Shown one piece after another: positions 45,701 through 58,200 of a DNA stretch of 64,000 nt. This stretch comes from Liolophura sinensis (Eukaryota; Mollusca; Polyplacophora; Chitonida; Chitonidae). Location of the stretch: positions 32,782,402 through 32,846,401 of the forward strand of contig NC_088301.1 in NCBI RefSeq assembly GCF_032854445.1. Reading direction: 5' to 3'. How positions within the stretch are numbered: the first letter of the stretch is position 1; each line of letters begins with the position of its first letter. The notes under the pieces were generated by a model that worked only from the letters and a program-made list of their open reading frames with translations, did no database searches and had not been told where the DNA came from. The position numbers and the translations under genes were made by a program.

Positions 45701-48700
45701 TGTCATTTCATTGCGGTTATAGCTCCGCAGTTTTAAACAATATATATCTTGTGAGATAGCCTTCAGGTTCCGGGATAGGAATTCTGGGAAGACCCAAATC
45801 CGGACCTCTAATACTGTTATGTGTTCATACAAACCCTTTAATCAAAAGCAGCGAGAACATGCTTCACTTCGAAATTAGAGTTGTCAGACATACTTCAATT
45901 CAAGGTTAGATTTGTCAGACTCACTTCAACGTTAGATTTGTAAGACACTCTTAACTTCAAGGTCCGTCTTGTCAAGACACACTTAACTTCAAGGTCCGTC
46001 TTGTCAAGACATGCTTAACTTCAAGGACCGACTTGTCAAGACACACTTAACTTCAAGGTCCGACTTGTCAAGACACACTTAACTTCAAGGTCCGTCTTGT
46101 CAAGACACACTTAACTTCAATGTCCGACTTGTCACGACACACTTAACTTCAAAGTCCGACTTGTCAAGACACACTTAACTTCAAGGTCCGACTTGTCAAG
46201 ACACGCTTAACTTCAAGGTCCGACTTGTCACGACACACTTAACTTCAAGGTCCGACTTGTCAAGACACGCTTACCTTCAAGGTCCGACTTGTCAAGACAC
46301 ACTTAACTTCAAGGTCCGATTTGTCAAGACACACTTAACTTCAAGGTCCGACTAGTCAAGACACACTTAACTTCAAGGTCCGACTTGTCAAGACACACTT
46401 AACTTCAAGGTCCGACTTGTCAAGACACGCTTAACTTCAAGGTCCGACTTGTCAAGACACACTTAACTTCGAGGTTAGAGTTGTCAGACATACTTCACTA
46501 CAAGGTTAGATTTGTCAGATAACGTTCACTTCGCGGCTCAGTTATGGATTTTCAGTTCACATAAGGCTTGATTTATCCTTGGTTATTTGGTTCACCTTTC
46601 ACTTAAATCTTTGGTTTGAAATACGCAGCACACTTTCACAGCTGATTTGTCACATTCAGTCCAGTTTCAGATTTGATTTATTTTACACAATGCACTTCAA
46701 GATTTGATTTCGCCGTTCTTGATTTCTGGTATTATAACTTTTATTTTTCCTCTTTTTTTCATCGTCACGCTGGTTTGAATATTAGCCGTCACAGAATTTT
46801 AAAAGAATTAATATCTTCACTATTTTCAACATATAAATTATGGAATACATTGTTTGAAAGAAGTGTTCAACTTAATTTCATAAGGAGGAAAGAATAAATT
46901 TATGGTATCACATTTTTGTCAAATCTAAAGCCATATGTGTTAGTACATTACACGTTTCTTTCCCATAAAAACACAGATGTGACTTTTTAAATAAACGTTT
47001 ACTGGTTAGCTTTTGAAATCTACAGATTCCGTGGGTGGCAATATATATTCAAACGTAGCTGTCCAATCGATTTATTATATGGTTGAGCCCATCAGTTAAA
47101 TTTTACTATTCAGCATGATCCATGTTAAGTCTTTGGCTATACACTTACCTCATTTCCGCGTCCCGATTTCTCTAACAGCCGATCACATTTTTAGGTCTAT
47201 CTGTGCAATAACCATCAACCAGACTGTTCTAAAATAGAAAACAAATAAGCATATCCATGTATTTTTATTTTTACACGATATAGGTACAAGAGAATTCCGG
47301 CCGACAGTGTGATGGTATATAATGATTTCGCAATTTGCTTTACTCAAAAACAAATGAGAGATGCTTTCTAAGCCTTTACAGTGATATATTTTGACCAAGA
47401 TTCCAGCAACAAGGCTGTAGTCTCTCTTAAAATATAATTAACAGTTCTCCATTAAACTGCTAAGTTAGTCTCCCTCATTGTTGCTATTTTCAATGCTTAA
47501 CTTGGGTGGGGGCCTCAGTGGTATATTACAGAGGTTAACGTGCAAAATGTAGCGCAATGTTTTAGTATCGTCTCAAAAAATGTGGTTTGCTGTGAGTTCA
47601 AGTCCAGTTCATGCTGGCTTCCTCTCCAGCTCTCTTCCAGCAACTGCGGATGGTCGTCGGTTTCCCCAAGCTATATCCGTCTTCCTCCCATCATAATGCC
47701 GGCCGTATAAGTGAAATATTCTTGAGTACGGCGTAAAACAACCATCGAATCAAATCAATTCAAGTCTTAACTTGCTATATCTTTGCATGATTAAGACACA
47801 TATGTAGTACAATTCCAGCCAGTCGTTGTTAGGTAACCAGTTTATTATTCATTATTTAATGAATTTGACTCTCTACATGAATTTGAATGAATAGTATGTA
47901 ATTTAATACATCACCATGTATTTAGCCTCTGGCCACTCTCGCTGCTCAGGGTTGGTTTGTAATTATATTTCCCCTGTAAACCACATAAACCAAAGTTCGA
48001 TTGATTTAAAACACTACAGAAATGGGTTCAGTTTCTTTGGGCATTGAAACCAAACCAATAGGAGACAAAATATAGGAGATAAGTGTTGCAATAGGAAACA
48101 AGTGTTGCAAGAGCGAATGCCTTTCTAAATTTGCACACAATGCCCAAAGGGCGCAGAGAACTGAACATACTTTGTAGATGTCGAGTACGTAGAATGATGC
48201 CATAACTGTAAACGTAACGCCTTGAAAGCCTAGAGTTACTCCTCAAGTATTCATTCCACTAATAGTTTCACAAGTATTTACATTTATGTATTCATCTGGT
48301 TAGTGTTGTTCATCATACTCAGTGACAGTTCAAGACGGTTGTTTACTTGCGGAAATCTCTGATTTAAAGATTTAGAGTACTCGACTAACCGACAGGCTGT
48401 GGGCAACGACAGTTATCTATATCCGTCAGCTGGTTTCGTTCATGTCGTTGATACAGGTGATATCTGTAAATATAACGAGCGCCCGTCACACAAGGGAACG
48501 GCCACACAGGGAACCAAAACACGACTAAAAAGAAGAAATACTGGCTGTTTTGTTGTTATTGTTGTTATCTTGTGTGAAAAATAATTTGGACAAAGCTAAC
48601 GTGTTTAATTCGATAGCTGGAAGGAAGCATGTAATAAAAGCACGAAAGTCCCCCTCTCTACAGCATTATAGAAAATATCAACTATATCAAATTGGTTGAG

Positions 48701-51700
48701 TTTTTTGTATAAGTGAAACATTAATTTAACTCCAATCAAAAGGAACTTTAGTATGGAGGCAAATAGCGGCCATTTTCACGGCACCATCGGAGATCGGCGT
48801 GTTCCGTGACACCGCGGACAGCGCGGATCTGCGCCTTCCGCGTCCTCCACGCCTTTCTGTTAATTTCTGCACATGTGCTTTGACACATCTGACAGCTTTC
48901 AACGCTGCCGAGTAAACGACATAGATGGTTATTTGTTATAGTCTATTTCTTTTAGCGAGTTCCCTATATTTAGCTGTCTGTAAAATCTGTAAAATTTAGT
49001 CAGTGGTACGTAACAACACAAGCTCTACACATTGATAAGTTAAAGAAAATGCAGTTAAAATACTTTTTCTATTTCATGATGTTAAACTCCATAAGCTTAA
49101 TTTCAACAGCAAGAACTCATTGCAGGTCATATTGGGCTGAGTTAAACATGTTTGGCGACGCCATTTAGCTAAACTGCTATCAACTTAACTGTAAACCCTC
49201 TTATGGACACTGCTATATTTGAAGTTGTTTACACGTTTTTATATAATATAACCTTAGTAAATGAATCTTATTTTATGTCTTGTAGTATATGATCATACGC
49301 CAGTATAGAACTAGAGATGAATGTTAGGAAATTAAAGCAGTGTAGTCTATTCGCAGAGATTGTAGTGTAGGTTATGCTACTGTGTGAAGTTTGTTCTAAC
49401 CGCTCCTTGGTGCAGCCATTGTAGAACAACTCTCCATTCCCACTGTCCAGCATGCAGCATGTTTTTGAATAATTATGACGTCACCCGAGTCAATGGGTAG
49501 TTGCCGTCGAAACCGAGCTTATGGACTTCAACATTATGAATTAGAAAAAGTGTGCTAACTTCATTTTCCTTACAAGAATATGAACTTCCAGCATACTCAC
49601 GTGTAGAGCTTGTGTTGTTACGTGTCACTGACTAAAAGCAATTTTAGTAGCGAGTATAACTGATTTTACAGATAGCTGAATATATGAAACTCACTAAAAG
49701 AAATAGACTATAGGTAAGGTAATGTATGCTCAACCATGTTTACGTTTGCATGTATCATCTGCGGCTGTTCAGACATATTAGTTCCAAAGAAATACTACCT
49801 GTTTCCACAAGAGTAGGCTACAAGCCAAACATGTGACAGGTCTGTATATCAGCGAGACTCGTCAGATTGTTTCGGATATATCTGGATTAAGTACTTATTG
49901 AAACAAACAGACAGTCCAATCAGCCTTTCACAACTAGTATTGCTAATTCCTTTCACACATCAGACATGAACACTGAAGGGAGCATTTCAGGCGCTTTGGT
50001 CAACTTTTGTTGGGTTGAATTTATTTGCCTCTAAAAACGAAATCAGGATTAATTTCTTTATGTAGTTCTCTGTCGCAAATGATTTAGTTTATTTTAGTCA
50101 ACATAAAACTCCAGGCAGTGTTGAACGAAGTACATTAGCAAGTGCCCGTTTTATCCTTTCTGATATTACTGCCATCTTACTGACAGCTCATACATATCAT
50201 CACACAAAATTAAACCGGAACTTGCCGAGTTCGCGGAGATCGCGGATCCACGCCCTCTGCGCCTTCCGCGTGTTATTAAAACCGCCCTCCCCGACCCCAG
50301 TTCGGCGCCTTCCGCGACGCCAGTTCGCCCCCCGCCCTTCTTCCCCACCTTCCTGTGGAGGGTGCGGTTTTCTTAAAACCACGCCTTCCGCGCCCCCGGG
50401 ATAAAATGGACGCTATCAGCCACCATACTACAGACCAACTTGTCTGGATAATTGATTTATTTCTTTCTTTATTTCCTTTTTCATTTATTTAAGCGATGCT
50501 TCACTAAATGTACGCTCTGAGACAATTTCACTCACACGATGACGGACAACGCTGGGGATGGTCATAAGCAAATATTTTTGATTGATTGATTTATTTATTT
50601 GATTGGAGCTTTACGTCGTACTTAGGAATATTTCACTTATATGCCGACGACCAACATTATGGTGGGACGAAACTAAGCAGAACCCATTAGAAACCATTCG
50701 TCGCTTGCTAGGAGACCTTCCCACCAGCGGCAGGGGGAGGAGAGGGGAAAATAACCAGCAGGAGCTGAACTTGAACTCGCAGCGACCGCATTGGCGAGAG
50801 GCTCTTGGGTCATTGCCCCGTGCTGGTGAACGCTAATAGCCTTGGCCACAGAGGCCCTCATAGAATTCTACACTGAGCAAGCAACTCTTAATCGGGAGCT
50901 GGATTCGAATACAAAATCCTAGTTAGTTAAGAGAATGTTTTAAGCGTTTATTTTTATATCACTAGACCAATTTACTTATTTATATTTAGTATGTGTTTAA
51001 CGATGTATAATCAAGAATTTTTTTTATATATTTATGATGGTCGTCCAATTTGTGAGTGGATACATTAGACTTACCTGAGTTGTTGCAGGGCCGGGTGTTG
51101 GAGAGGACAGCGTTAGGGTACATCTCTTCACTGCCGCGCTGGTAACAGCCACATTTATTATACACCTGATGCGGTTCACATATCTCCTGGCAAGCCTACG
51201 TGAGGTAACATAAAAAGTTGCTCATGAGGGGTCAACCGGCCGGCGTTCAATTTTTACCAGCTGTCGGCACTATTATGATTGTTTAGGTGAAAATTATAAT
51301 TACATTCATGAGATATGGCGCATATATGATTCATAATGCCTACTTTAGAATTCAAGCACTTGTATGCATTTAATTCAATGAAAAAAATCACTCTCTTCTG
51401 TTTTTGTTTTCTTTCACTTTAAATACAAATCGTCAGCACTTACTTATCGTTGCCAACGGTTTAGTTCTCTGAGCTAGCACTGGTCGGCGTTAGTCTTGGG
51501 CGTTAATCCTGTTTTAAAACCTGGCTTAGCCTCACCACTGGTGTCCTCGCGCGGAACTACTTAATCAGAATTCAGCAATAAAACTATTTGAGGTGTTCAG
51601 GTTAGAATCGTGTTGTGCATACACTTAGTTAAGGAGAATGCATGTGTATAAACTATTATTACAACCAGCGAATGAGGCACAGTTTTCCTGTTTTCTGTTT

Positions 51701-52180
51701 GACCTCCTCATCGTGACGGCGTTGTTAAAGATTTCAGATGAATACTTACAGTTCTTGTGTATGACAGATTCATATCGGCCAGCAGGGAGTCACCGCCATC
51801 ACTCGAACAGTTTCCATAAGGAGAACCAAGGCGCGATATGTTGGTCTGAAATAAGACAATACAATTGTATTGTTGTGTTCCACCCGATCATTAGCTGAGA
51901 GTGGAAAATAAAAGACGCTACGTTTGTCTAGTCATGTTCCACCGGAAGATTAGCTGATAGTTTAAAACAAGACAGGGGCCTCCGTGGCGCCTCTCATCAA
52001 TGCGGTCGCTGTAAGTTTAAGTCCAGTTCATGCTGGCCTCCTCTCCGGCCGTAAGTGGGAAGGTTTGCCTGCAACCTGCGTGGGTTTCCCCCTGGCTCTG
52101 CCCGGTTTTCTCCCACCATGATGCTGCCCGCCGTCGTATAAGTGAAATATTCTTAAGTACGGCGTAAAACACCAATCAAA

Positions 52181-52227
<47 letters not shown>

Positions 52228-55200
52228 ATGAATAAATGAATAAATAAATGAATAAAACAAGAGACACTGCACCCATGTCCCACCCGAACATTAGCTGTTT
52301 GTTTAGAACAAGAGACACTACAGTTGTTTAGTCATTTTCCATCCGAACATTAGCTGTCAGTAGGGATATTGCACATTTAAGTCTAAATATTGCGCAGCAA
52401 GTTCTGGGTCAGGTGTTTTGGCAGCTAAGCTACTTGGCGAGGGTGGTGTACTCCTTTGCATTGTGTCTGGTATTGATATAAGTTTTTATTTAGGGTATGA
52501 TCTCATTTGTCGGTATTATAAAACACATTCCATAGTATTTCATTCGTAAAATATTGTTTTAGTAGCTTGCAGTACACGAACACATCGGGCACCCTCACAA
52601 GAATTAAACCTTAATATTATTCAATCATTATTGTCGTACCGTGTTCTTTTGTGAGGATAGTAAATACTTCGTTAATCTCATTCTTACTATTAGGAGTTAT
52701 AACATACCGCAGTTTTAAAGTTGCCTACAGGACAATTGCAAATGGGTGAAGATATAAACGAGCCTCTAATGTTTGCCATAGTATTTTAAAATCAAAATTG
52801 ATGACAAACGCAAGCACTATTGGGGGGTGGGGGCGGAGATTTTGGCTGATAAAGGTAGAAAGGCCACTTTCGCAGATATCATTTAGCTGTTACCCCCGTA
52901 TATGTCCTTACCGAGATCAATATACGCGGGGTGTTGCGTGTGCAGACAAGCTGGATGTTACCATATAGGTTCACCCTGGAGCTATAATACTCCGCCAATC
53001 CAGTATAACGAAAGGAGTTGACATAACTAACTGGGGCCAATTGACTGTTAAATGCTACGAGATATTGAGAAATTATAGCTACCAGTTGTATACCAATACT
53101 GGTTTCTGCTCCCGCTGATATAAACATTCCCTCTGAGGTGATTGGTGGCAGAGTGTTGTGCATGGACAGAGCCAGTCTCATTCCGTAACCAAGGGCCAAG
53201 CCTGGGATGTATTCATCTACCTCGGTGTACAGAATTAGCTGTAGTCCTGGAAATCAATAAATGAAAGTTATATACGATTACAACACATTTCAAAATCTCA
53301 TTTCCGCAAATAAGAATTAGGTTTTAATCTCTATAAGTGGTTCGCAGTTTGAGTGTATATACCATCAATAAAACATTGATTGTTTGCGTATAAAGCTTTT
53401 GAAGCTTAATATGGCAAATTAATATTTCCATCGGTTTTAAAACGTCGATATGTTTTAGCGATCCTTTTTTTAGTTTATCTGAGTACATATATGAATGTGC
53501 AAATGCGTCAAGTTCTGTTATTAAATGAGAACAAACAGGGCTTTCTTGCCATACTTGCTAACCAGAAGGTGTCTGGTTAAGTGGGGGTAATTAAGTGGGG
53601 TATAATTGATTTCAGTGGAATTTCAGCAGGAGCTAAAAGAGTTCAAGTCCTATGCTGTGCAGCATCTATTATATAAGTGTATATAATACAAGGGCGACAA
53701 TTTTCTCAACAAAATATGCATGTACATGGCATACAGTATATTATAAACTTAGGACATAACTATTGTTACCTTTTTTATATGGGCAATTGGGATTACCTAG
53801 TTTACAGAAAACATGTAGCTTCACTTGATGCAAGGAGCATTTCCTCTACAGGAGTCGAAATCTGAGAAAAACTGAACCAAAGTGTTACTATAAGTGACTG
53901 AATGTGTTTTGTTGTCTAGAGTATTCTAAATTATTGCATAATTATTTAACCGTTTCTAATCTTATATGTGTCATATGAAATAAATATGTCTACAGCTATT
54001 ACAACTACACGGCTGAGGCTGGACTTATGATAGAATCCTACCGTACGTCTGGCCGGTCCTTTTGGCTATCCTTACGTTTGAACCGTTAGAAGCATCATTA
54101 AACTTGTAACAGTTCCCATAATCTGATGTCTGGAACAATGTGAAATCTTGAAATCTCTGCAAACAAAATAAAGGGTGTTCTGGGCCGTATTTACACACTG
54201 GGCCTAACCGATATCTACAGAATAGGCCTAACCGGTATCTACAGAATAGGCCTAACCGGTATTTACAGAATAGGCCTAACCGAATATTGTGTAATTATTT
54301 TCTCAGTAGAGTACATTCTAGAGTACGGCGTTAAATTCAATCATACATATAAATAAAATAAATAAATATTCTCAATAGGACGCATATAAAATTTCATACA
54401 TTATATCGATATACATGGCGTAAGCAAGTGATAACCTGACTTTCCTTCGTCGGGCTATTGCATGGCAATAACAAGAAGTGCTTTAAAAGACCTCAGCTTG
54501 ACAGTATTTTTAAAAAGTCAATTTTGTTTCGGTCACGTGAGAAAAGCATTTGCACTACCGTGAGTGGAAATCTCTATACCGCTTTCAAACGGTTTGGTTT
54601 CAAGTATTGCCTAATAGAATTTGACAGATCTGTAGAATTAGGTAAAATATGCATTCAAGGATGTTAGCAGTAATTTATTGATACAATGGCCTAGAATTAC
54701 TAAAGCGTCACGCATATGTTCTTTTTTAAACAGGTATTCTCAATTTTAACTGATCGGTTCCAAAAAACAAGCATTTAAATCTCTTGCCTTTGTTGGTCTC
54801 CGTACGCCTGATAGTTCAACCCAATATGAAGTTTAGCATATGATTTACTTACTTTTGTGTGCACTTCCGACCTTCAAACGAGCAGTACAGTAACATGTCA
54901 TCTAGCTGGTGACCCATCTCTACCCTGGTCGCCCTGTAGAAAAACATATAATAATATGACCACAAAATATCGGCACCCATGCACAACTTGGTGAATTTGA
55001 CATAACATCTTATTTTCCACAGGGCAAAACGGAACTGACAAAAATCACTATCTTATCACCAGGGGAAAACAGAGTTGACAAAAACCACCATCTTATCACC
55101 AGGGGAAAACAGAGTTGACGAAAACCACCATCTTATCACCAGAGGAAAAGAAAGTTGACAAAGCTACCATCTTATCAACAGGGAAAAAACAAACTGAAGT

Positions 55201-58200
55201 CGACAAAAGAACCCATTTTATTACCAGGGGAAAACAGAGTTGTCAAAAACAACCAGGCAAGGGCAAAACAGAATTGACAAAGCCACCATATCATCATCAA
55301 GGAAAAGCAGAGTTGAGGAAAACTACTATCTTATCACCGGGTTAGTTGGCACAACAGTCCATGTCTTCCACTGGGCAAAAGCCTTCACAATGTTCCGACA
55401 TAACAGTCAACGTGCACCACATGCATTCTGGCGAATATGATGTTATATTTTGATTTGGAGTGCAATTTTTGTATCCAGTTTATACACCCCCACTGTAATC
55501 AAACATCGAGAGCTTCGGTTTAACACCATTCACTTCTTTTAAAATGCCGTAAACTACAATTATCTTGTAAAATTCGGCTTGTGTCATGAATTCTATCGGC
55601 AGCAATATATCGGATATCTGAGCAGTAAGTTGCTGAATTGTAAATCTGGAACGTTCTTTGCTATAAATCTTTGAATTAATTAAACATGAAAATGTGCCAA
55701 GTTTTGTAGTGAGAGCCACGAGCTTATTTAATGTTAGAGAAACCACGGTTTAAGACAATAAAATACCCGAGGGCCAAATGCCATTGACTAATGAGGCCGC
55801 GTGCTCGAATCCAGCTCTCGCTTGTTCGCGGACAATTTTAGTATTACCATAGATCATGAGGTAATTGCTTGTTATTTAAAAGCATAACGTTAATTTCCTC
55901 TCACAGTTGCGAGTAAATTGTTATGATACCAGATTATACTGTCTTGTCAAGAGGTCGACCGTACTAAAATGAAGCCTTAGCTAAGCCCGTGACTGACATC
56001 AGTTAGTACCAGATGATTATTTACCCTGCGTTATTCGCCCAAAGGTTACACACAATTAATGTGTTTTCCTTACATTTCTTATTTACAAGAGAAACGCGGT
56101 GCCGAACAGTGGTAAATAACTTTCGGATAATGTTGTTGACACGGAAATTAATATCTGATGCCTGATTGAAACACTTTCGTGATTGTATTTGTTGTTAGAT
56201 TATTTGCTGTAAATTCAGCGTAGACCTATACAACTCACCTGATTCAGATCTAATGGAAGATAAATGAGTGGAAATGTAAGGTAAACTATTAAACCAAATA
56301 TGAATGAAGCTAAACTCCTGTGCAAACTATTGGACGTCGAGACATTAACAATATGATGCAGAAAAGAAATAGGTTTGCATATAAACATTAACCATGGGCC
56401 TAATGGGGCTTGAATAAAATAGCAGCCCAGAGTGAATACTTGATGCATCTGATACAAGTTTCACATATCAATGGGCTTCGTGATATGTTACCAGTATGTT
56501 ATGTTATGATATGTTCACGCCTCTTCTCCAGCTGTTCCTAGGATGGTCTGCCTCAATAGATATCCATTACTAGGGCACACGCTACTGATTACTCGATCTA
56601 CGGATCATTTCATGAAAGGTGAAGTGTTTGCATACAAAGCGGTCTAAGGTTTCGAATCCAGCTGTCGCTGAAGGAATTTCCGTCCCGCTTGTACCATAGC
56701 GACGGTCTCCATTACAAACTCCATACCTCACCAAACATTTGAACATTCACGACACTGTTCACCATTACCACAACACAACGATATAACTCCTGCTATATAA
56801 ATGAAGCACTCTTTTGACAATTTGACAATGCATGGTATTATACGTGAATTATAACTTTACTCTTTAAAATCAACTGAGTACAACAATACACAGGATTTGT
56901 ACAATATGCAGGCACACATTAATTATAACAAATTTTTCACAGGAACATTTGTACCTTACATGCACCATAGTTATGTACCTACACCAAATCGTGTACCTGT
57001 GATACACATCTTACTAACACAGAGAGCTACACAAACAACGTGTGTATGAAACGGTATACATTTCCTTTTTAAAAGTAAAACAAACAGATTATATAACAAA
57101 AAAAGAAAGGGTCATGAATGGCAGAAATCATGACTATTAATATGTCTCGGCCTGCCAATTCGCTAACGTATTAGCAAAGCCAAACGGAAAAGTTTGCTTC
57201 TTTGAGCATACCATTGCATAACGAGTGCCCTTCACAAAGGCACATATGTAATCGTATTTCAGCATAAATCAGTGATTTGATGTTACCTAAAATGTCCCTA
57301 GCCCCTCATTTTGTTGATATTCGTTTATAAAGTGCTTTACATACCTGGTAACTGGCTGAACAGATACTTGACGTCTTGCTCCAATTCCACCAAGGGCGCT
57401 CTTTCTTCGGAAGTGTCCTCGTCATAATAATCAAAATAGTTTGTCGGCACATGGCTCAAGTTCGCAATTCTCTCCTTTTGGAGTCTTTTATGAACCGCTT
57501 GTTCCTGACTCGGCCAGTCGTGTTCGATGTTGATGTGTGTACCGGGGTAGTCTGGGAAAGATATTTAATCGGTTACTGAGTATGACGAGCGGCTTTGTAT
57601 TATACGTTTGTATTTCTCTTTTAACCAGTCGCCTATATTCTGTAGCCTGTAAATAAGGTATTCAAATACGGCGACTGGTTGAAATAAACGGACTATAGTT
57701 TACAAATCTTCAGGCCAACAACAAATCTAACTTGACCATTAAAAATAAAATATTTATTTAAATCTAGATTTGTTGTTTATAAACTTCGTCGTATGCAACA
57801 GATTTCTGATACTACATCATTAGACAGATTATTTTGAACTGTATCTATAAAAATCTTTAAATACTTATCCTTTTAAGGTTGTCATGAATACTTTAAATAT
57901 CCAATACTGAGGCATTTAACCATTTCAATATTGAGATACGCTTCCTATATACCATATGAGGCGATTCACAGAAACCCGAAATGTAATATTAGAAGTCTTT
58001 GTGTGCGCATTTACGCACATTACATGAAATAGTTCCATAACTTTCACCAGGAGTGAAGATAGAAAAAATTTCCATGACGTCATCAGTGTGAACTATATTT
58101 TTAAATATGGTCCATACACCTCTCGTTTGTTTCCAAATATTTACTCGTAATATTAAATTCCGTTAAAAAATGAACACAAACAATGTAGGAAGTTATATTT

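Noticed and set aside
48006-48246. ORFs with several Cys considered as the missing channel exon
   Set aside because: Cysteine spacing does not match the family, and no acceptor/donor pair fits both neighbouring exon phases.
54920-54933. More upstream acceptor (CTACAG) for the channel exon at 54.9 kb
   Set aside because: It puts the exon out of phase with the exon at 57,345 and leads to a stop; the GGGTAG acceptor at 54,920 fits both phases.
55115-55440. Lys/Thr-rich ORFs across the 55 kb array
   Set aside because: Open only because the 40-bp unit lacks stops in these frames; copies drift out of frame with each other.
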